Source of the DNA: Ceratodon purpureus | Taxonomy: Eukaryota > Streptophyta > Bryopsida > Pseudoditrichales > Ditrichaceae | Reading direction: 5' to 3' | Assembly: GCA_014871385.1 (NCBI GenBank) | Contig: CM026429.1 | Coordinates: 9,419,075 to 9,483,074 of the forward strand | DNA length: 64,000 nt | Shown: positions 59,469-64,000 of the stretch, piece after piece | Numbering within the stretch: the first letter of the stretch is position 1 | Layout of the letters: each line of letters opens with the position of its first letter | Notes under the pieces: generated by a model | The model's database searches: none | What the model was told of the DNA's origin: nothing | What the model saw: the letters and a program-made list of their open reading frames with translations, nothing else | Program-made: the position numbers and the translations under genes

Positions 59469-61721
59469 ATGAAGGAGAGTGGAGGGTCAGCTCCCTCCAC
59501 TTATGTCACTCCTAGGCCTAGAAGAAAACCAGGTGGTACAGATTTTACTAACAGGAGATCGAGGAAGAGGAGAGAATTACGTAGGAAGTCAAAGTCGAAA
59601 GGCAACCTCTTGAGTGCACCTCTGAAGGTTCGAGGAGCTGGGCTGCCTTTGGCAATTAAATTTTGTAGCATCCGTAAACTCATTCTAGAGTCCATAGTAG
59701 AGGAGGAAGATGAGGTTTTAGAGGATACCGCAGTTGAGCATGAGGAGCATGAGGTAATAAGTAGCGGAGAGAAACATGTGGAGATGACGGAAGAGGTAGG
59801 GTTCAATTGCAGTCCGACTTTGGAGACACCGCAACCTTCTTTCGGATTCAACGAGTGTTCAACTAGAGGGACGGATTCTCAGTCGGGCGACCATGGTAAT
59901 ACGGATGTGGTAAGTTTCATAATCCATAAATTAAAAAATGTTAAATGTAAATTATGTATTTTTGTAGAGTTATATGTGGTTAGAAGTAATGTCTTTGCTG
60001 CGGGTTCATTGTATTACTGTTTAGAATAGTGAAGCTGCATTAAACTGAACGGCTGTTCAAAATAAAAGTGGAGTAGTAATTCTCGTCTTAGTCCTATACA
60101 TTTGCGCAGACTGGCGACTGCTTTAGGATTGAGCAAGAGGTTGTAGAGGAGAAGACGCCAGAAGTGGATACGGACGAGGAGTCAGATCATGAGACGTTGA
60201 GAAAAGTCGCTAGGAGAGCGAGACGCCAAATTATGGAGGCGGGCGAAGGTGGGGAACTACTTGCTGTTACACGAGCGGGCCGAGGGCACCTTGGAAGTCC
60301 TACTGAAACTAGTGGGGAGGATGTTGATTCGCTCGACATTGCGGTAGGTCCAGGTCCAGAAGAGGACATGGATGAGGGGTCGGCCCGAGGGAGAGGTCAA
60401 AGGTCCGAGGTGAGGGGTCGAGGGAGGAGTAAGGGTCGAGGTGGGAGAGGGAAGGCCCCTTTGCAAGCCCCATCGCAACAAACACCCGCGGCCACGGTAG
60501 AGGAGGGGACAAGTAAGGAGATGGCGGACCGTGGAGATGAGCATGGAGAGGAGCGTCTGGAGGAGGACATTGCGAGTGAGGAAGGCAGATCGGACCGCGG
60601 CCCTGCGACCGAGGAGGTGAGGATTGAAGTTCGGGTTTCGGGTTTTTTTGATTTGTGGGTGTTTAGATTTGTTGGGGTTGTGTATGTGGGTCATGAGTGG
60701 GAGACGAATTGGGGCGTGAGTGTTTTAGAAGCATTGATAGCGGGGGAGATTGAGGTAGAGGAGGGGGAGACTGCGGGGGAGGCAAGCAGTGCTGTGCAGG
60801 GGCTCAATGCGGAGGCCATGGCCGCGGCCCAAGTGTTTATGCTTGCAGCTACTGAGGTTGATTGGGCGGCCCCTGACCCGGGGGGAGGTGCCTCCGCCAA
60901 GGCGCATTCGGAGCCGACACCCCCCCTGGAGGAGGGGGAGATTGCGGGGGAGGCAAGCAGTGCTGTGCAGGGGCTCAGTGCGGAGGCCATGTCCGCGGCC
61001 CTCGGGCTCATGCTTGCAGCTACTGAGGCTGATTGGGCGGCCCCTGACCCGGGGGGAGGTGCCTCCGCCAAGGCGCATTCGGAGCCGACACCCCCCCTGG
61101 AGGAGGGGGAGATTGCGGGGGAGGATGAGGGGAAGAGGGGACAGATTATGAAAACTAGAAGAACTATTCTTAAGGAAATTATATGTTTAAATTTCAACTC
61201 TTGCTTTCTTCTTTTTGTTTGATGTTTTATGTTCATTTCTTCTAATTTGTTTTTCCTTTGTATTGTAGGAGCTCACAGAGCAATTCACTGCAAGTGACTT
61301 TGATGGCCCAACTCCAGCAGAAACTGAGGTAAGTTGTTCGAATTTGTCTTTTGAATTGATAATAGCATAGTATATTCAACCTCCATAGCCCTTTCTAATC
61401 TTCTTCTGAAAGCTTAGTTGGGAATCTGACAATGTTTTTGTTATTTTTCTCTAGGTATTCTCAGATGCACCCTTGTCCATCAGTTCCCCAATCTCAGTGA
61501 TCAATGTTTCTGACCTCTCGGATTCATTTGATTAGCCCCATTTATGTAGATGTGATTTGGGCAACCCTGTAGGTTTAGGTAGTGGACCTCTCGAGGTCCA
61601 CTCTCCTCAGTACATGCCTACGTCCCCTGTCTACGAGCCTACATCCCCGGGCTATATGCCCACTTCTCCACGACTTGGTACTCCGCCTATGTCTCCACCT
61701 TCTCCTTCCTCCCCTATTAGA
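59469..61721 (+). CDS. Disordered RG-rich/acidic protein with 57-residue repeats and Pol II CTD-like heptads (probably N-terminal part of the ParB-like gene)
   Basis: Starts at ATG 59469. Exons: 59469-59909 (basic NLS-like RRSRKRRELRRKSKSK, then acidic), 60110 onward (acidic; RG-rich GRGRSKGRGGRGK), 61269-61328, and 61455 or 61536 to 61721. An internal intron from 60617 (gtgagg donor) to about 60754 is possible. The exit from the repeat-containing exon before 61269 could not be placed. The repeat exon has two 57-residue units (60773-60943 and 60944-61114). The last exon encodes three heptads in a row, YMPTSPV, YEPTSPG and YMPTSPR (61611-61673), like the RNA polymerase II CTD consensus YSPTSPS. 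If the acceptor before 61455 is used, a TAG at 61533-61535 ends the protein; if the AG of that TAG is itself the acceptor, the frame stays open into 61536-61721 and, by the gtgagg donor at 61722, into the next exons. Function unknown. Confidence 0.5.
60773..61114 (+). repeat. In-frame tandem repeat, two units of 171 bp
   Basis: Units 60773-60943 and 60944-61114 are nearly identical; a third copy starts at 61115 and is cut off after about 10 bases. Each encodes 57 residues including GEASSAVQGL and AAPDPGGGASAKAHSEPTPP. Confidence 0.9.
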
Positions 61722-62015
61722 GTGAGGAGGCCAGCCCATGTTGTCTTCGCCCTCCCAGCGATATTGCCATGCCCTGTCCAGCAGTCGAGGCGATTTTGGA
61801 AGAGGCGCCGTCACTGGAACTGCAGACACGCTAGGGATTATTATAGTCGTGCACCACGCACATAGTGGCCTGTGTTCTACTTATTATTACTTGATTTGGT
61901 TCTCCAAAGAGATGTATCAGTCTAAGAAGGAATTCTTTTATTATTCTTTATACAATTTGATTTGCTAACGATCCTTGCCTTTCAATAAAGTCTAAATACA
62001 TATGACCTTTGACAG

Positions 62016-64000
62016 GTAACTCAAACACAGGATCAGTTGCCAGCGCCCTCTTGTCCTAGTGAATTGACGAATGCAGTGGACGGTGAATTGGGACATCGGA
62101 AACAGTACAAGCAAGACTCCATTGGCGTCATCAACGACCTACGTATACTCCCAAAGACAAAGTCGCGTATCCTAATTCCTCTTTGCAGGATGCTCTCAAT
62201 GGCAAGAGTGCGTCCAGTAGAAGAGATGGGAGTTCAACATTTGGAGCGAGAGTTTGTCAATGGATATAGAGATGGAGACCGGGTCATGTACATTTCCTTG
62301 TACAACCACGAAGAGAAGACAGCCGATGTCACTGAGGACATCAAGGCTGACTGGAGCCCTTGTTGGCAAGAAGTCAATGATGCTTTCGAAGATGAGCTCT
62401 TGGCCGACCCGGACTGGAAGGAGTTCTCTGGGAAGATGTTCTATGTCCTGGGAAGGTAACCATCGCCTTGCCGCATGGTACAGACATATCAACAATCATC
62501 ACAGCGAAGATCCAGCGTGGCACATCTCCGTGCATTGCATTGTTCTTGACCCACGCGGTCATGTGGGAAACCTTCTTCATGCCATGCACGACATTAACTG
62601 GTAAGAACTTTATCCCTATTTATTGCACCAACTTCTTGCAAGCTGCTTGAACTTGCACTTCTCGCCTTTAATTAACTACCATCTTTTCGAGCAGGTCTAC
62701 AGAGAATGATCACGTGAAGAGTAATCTTCCGGCAAAACTCTTTCGTATTCGCTCTTTCGGTGTGATGAAATTGGAGGAATTCAAGGATCTGCTCTCACCA
62801 GCGGAGTATCAAATACGTTTGAATCACAAACCATCAATTCCTGGATGGTTTACTTTGCCAACCAAAATCTTCATCACATTTCTTTATCGTGTAAGCACTT
62901 CTCCCCCCTCCCCTAAAGCTTCTAAATGTCATGAATTGCCATACTCTTTACACTCACAATTTGATAATTTTATTTTCCAGAGAGAAATCGTGGCTGCTTC
63001 TGACGAAGCTGCCAGGACCTACAAGGAGAAAACACCCATATCAGAGCAAACGGCGGCTGGTGTATGGGATGCCATGTCTGCCGCTTCGACCAGCATGGTC
63101 GACTACATTAAGAAGAAGGACTTCACCAAGTACCTGGCCATCGCCAATCCCAAAAACGGTGATGACTTCCTTGCGGAGGTGAGTTTCTTGACATTTCTAC
63201 TTTAGTTTTTAATAAGTAATTTAAACACTAATCTTCCCGTTCATGTAATGTTCACTTCCCAGATCAATCGGCATCACAGTGATTTTTCCAAGCCCGAGAT
63301 GACAGTGGAGAAGCTTCAGAAGATTGTTCCTGCAGCTGTTGATGCAAAGTTTAAAGCGCGTTGGCTGAGGTGGTGGAACTCTTCACCAAGTGCACGACAA
63401 TCTTACAGATTTTTGCCCCAGGACTTTAAGGAGGCCGACTTTGACCCTTGGTTGAACAAGGCAACATTCTGGGCTGGGGTATAGTACCTTCAAACTTCGT
63501 AATAATTACTAATACCACTTCTTCTTTGTCCCATGTCAATATTTACCTCAACAACTTTACCTTTCTATCGCAGATAGAGGATGCTGTTACCCGGGAGTTT
63601 GATGACATCTGCAAGACCGAGAACCTTGTCATCAAGTGGAAGTCCTTCCCGGGACTGTTGCGGCCAGACGCATATGTGGAGAGTTGGCGTATTCTCCTTT
63701 GGGAAAAGGCTTTCCCCGCATTTATTAGTACCCGCGCAGAAAAGCCTTTTGATAAGAAGTCTGATTTTTCCACTTTTCCGGGAGCAGCCGATGTTGTCAA
63801 GCGTGTGACATACCGGTATGACTTTTATGATCTTCGAATTTGTATCTTTTTTCCTTTTCGCTTTTATTTACTGTCAATACTATGATTCTGATCAATGGCA
63901 CTTGATTTTCATTAGGTACTTCAAGAGAGAGCTGCTTCCAAAAGGTGCAATTGACCCTGAGAAGTTCCCTTCATACTTCGCCTTGTGGATTCAGAAAGGC
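62016..64000 (+). CDS. ParB/sulfiredoxin-like protein, transposon-linked (3' end outside window)
   Basis: Exons: 62016 (or 62031)-62600, 62695-62890, 62981-63178, 63263-63478, 63574-63815 and 63916 onward past the window, all GT-AG and in frame. The first exon has RPVEEMGVQHLEREFVNGYR, then the motif GNHRLAAWYR (62455-62484), then WHISVHCIVLDPRGHVGNLL and HAMHDINW. This order (substrate-loop region, G-x-H-R-x-x-A, a beta strand, then a closing Asn) resembles the ParB/Srx fold found in ParB CTPases, nucleases and sulfiredoxin. The assignment is pattern-based. The rest, rich in Trp and Lys (ARWLRWWNSSPSARQSYRFL and similar), is unfamiliar. One extra base within 62451-62454 shifts the frame just before GNHR, so this copy may be non-functional. 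Phase-0 splice from the CTD-like exon (donor 61722) makes it likely the C-terminal part of that gene. Confidence 0.55.

Larger units (their letters stand above)
54398..64000. mobile_element. Large Mutator-like element block carrying accessory genes (right end outside window)
   Basis: Contains a MULE transposase gene on the minus strand, a small acidic ORF to its left on the plus strand, and a divergent multi-exon plus-strand gene encoding a disordered/CTD-like and ParB-like protein. Gene density and GC content are higher than in the surrounding DNA, and several frames carry fresh-looking single disruptions. Linkage of all four as one element is inference. I did not find terminal inverted repeats; the right end lies beyond the window. 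Confidence 0.45.

Noticed and set aside
60691-61236. Minus-strand 181-codon frame over the 171-bp repeats
   Set aside because: Open in all frames because of repeat composition; antisense to the plus-strand gene.
62016-64000. Bacterial or phage contamination suggested by the ParB-like motif
   Set aside because: The gene has at least five clean GT-AG introns and plant-like flanks.

Overview
The window is nuclear DNA of a land plant. Genes are sparse and split by GT-AG introns, intergenic DNA is very AT-rich, and the proteins are plant-specific: a chloroplast-type ABC1 kinase, a DELLA-clade GRAS regulator, a plant-length profilin and a BRN/CELF-type RNA-binding protein. The DELLA-clade protein keeps the flanking N-terminal motifs but lacks a recognisable DELLA motif. 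That, with the overall gene set, suggests a bryophyte (moss or liverwort). Genus cannot be decided from the sequence alone.

Layout. At 1-2558 (+) is the 3' part of an ABC1-family kinase gene. At 3878-6334 (+) is NAA30, the catalytic subunit of the NatC N-terminal acetyltransferase, with an unusual histidine-rich tail. Positions 6.3-17.7 kb are AT-rich and hold only repeats: a small foldback element with CACTA-like ends, a TA-flanked element with 27-bp inverted repeats that contains a second, TTAA-flanked element, dispersed repeats and a GC-rich island. At 17754-19484 (-) is the intronless DELLA-clade coding region, with a minus-strand TATA box about 3 kb upstream that suggests a long leader. 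Positions 22.6-37.3 kb are again mostly repeats and unassigned DNA, including two more TTAA-flanked elements. At 37361-41408 (-) is a nine-exon gene for a three-RRM protein, with a 5' leader intron. Positions 43.5-49.9 kb hold a minisatellite, a SINE-like insertion and a fourth TTAA-type element. At 49967-50812 (-) is a three-exon profilin gene. A decayed coding relic lies at about 52.3-53.5 kb.

The right end (about 54.4-64.0 kb) differs from the rest. It is denser, richer in GC and carries large divergent genes. On the minus strand is a Mutator-like (MULE) transposase with an N-terminal zinc cluster of WRKY-GCM1 type, a DDE-type core and a SWIM zinc finger; two in-frame stops and one homopolymer frameshift interrupt it. 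Divergent from it on the plus strand is a multi-exon gene or gene pair. It encodes a disordered RG-rich and acidic protein with two 57-residue repeats and three RNA polymerase II CTD-like heptads, followed by exons with a G-N-H-R-L-A-A motif resembling the ParB/sulfiredoxin fold. This gene runs off the window. I read the block as a large, partly decayed DNA transposon carrying an unusual accessory gene; it is the most novel-looking part of the window.

The housekeeping genes (kinase, NatC, DELLA, RNA-binding protein, profilin) show no functional linkage to each other.
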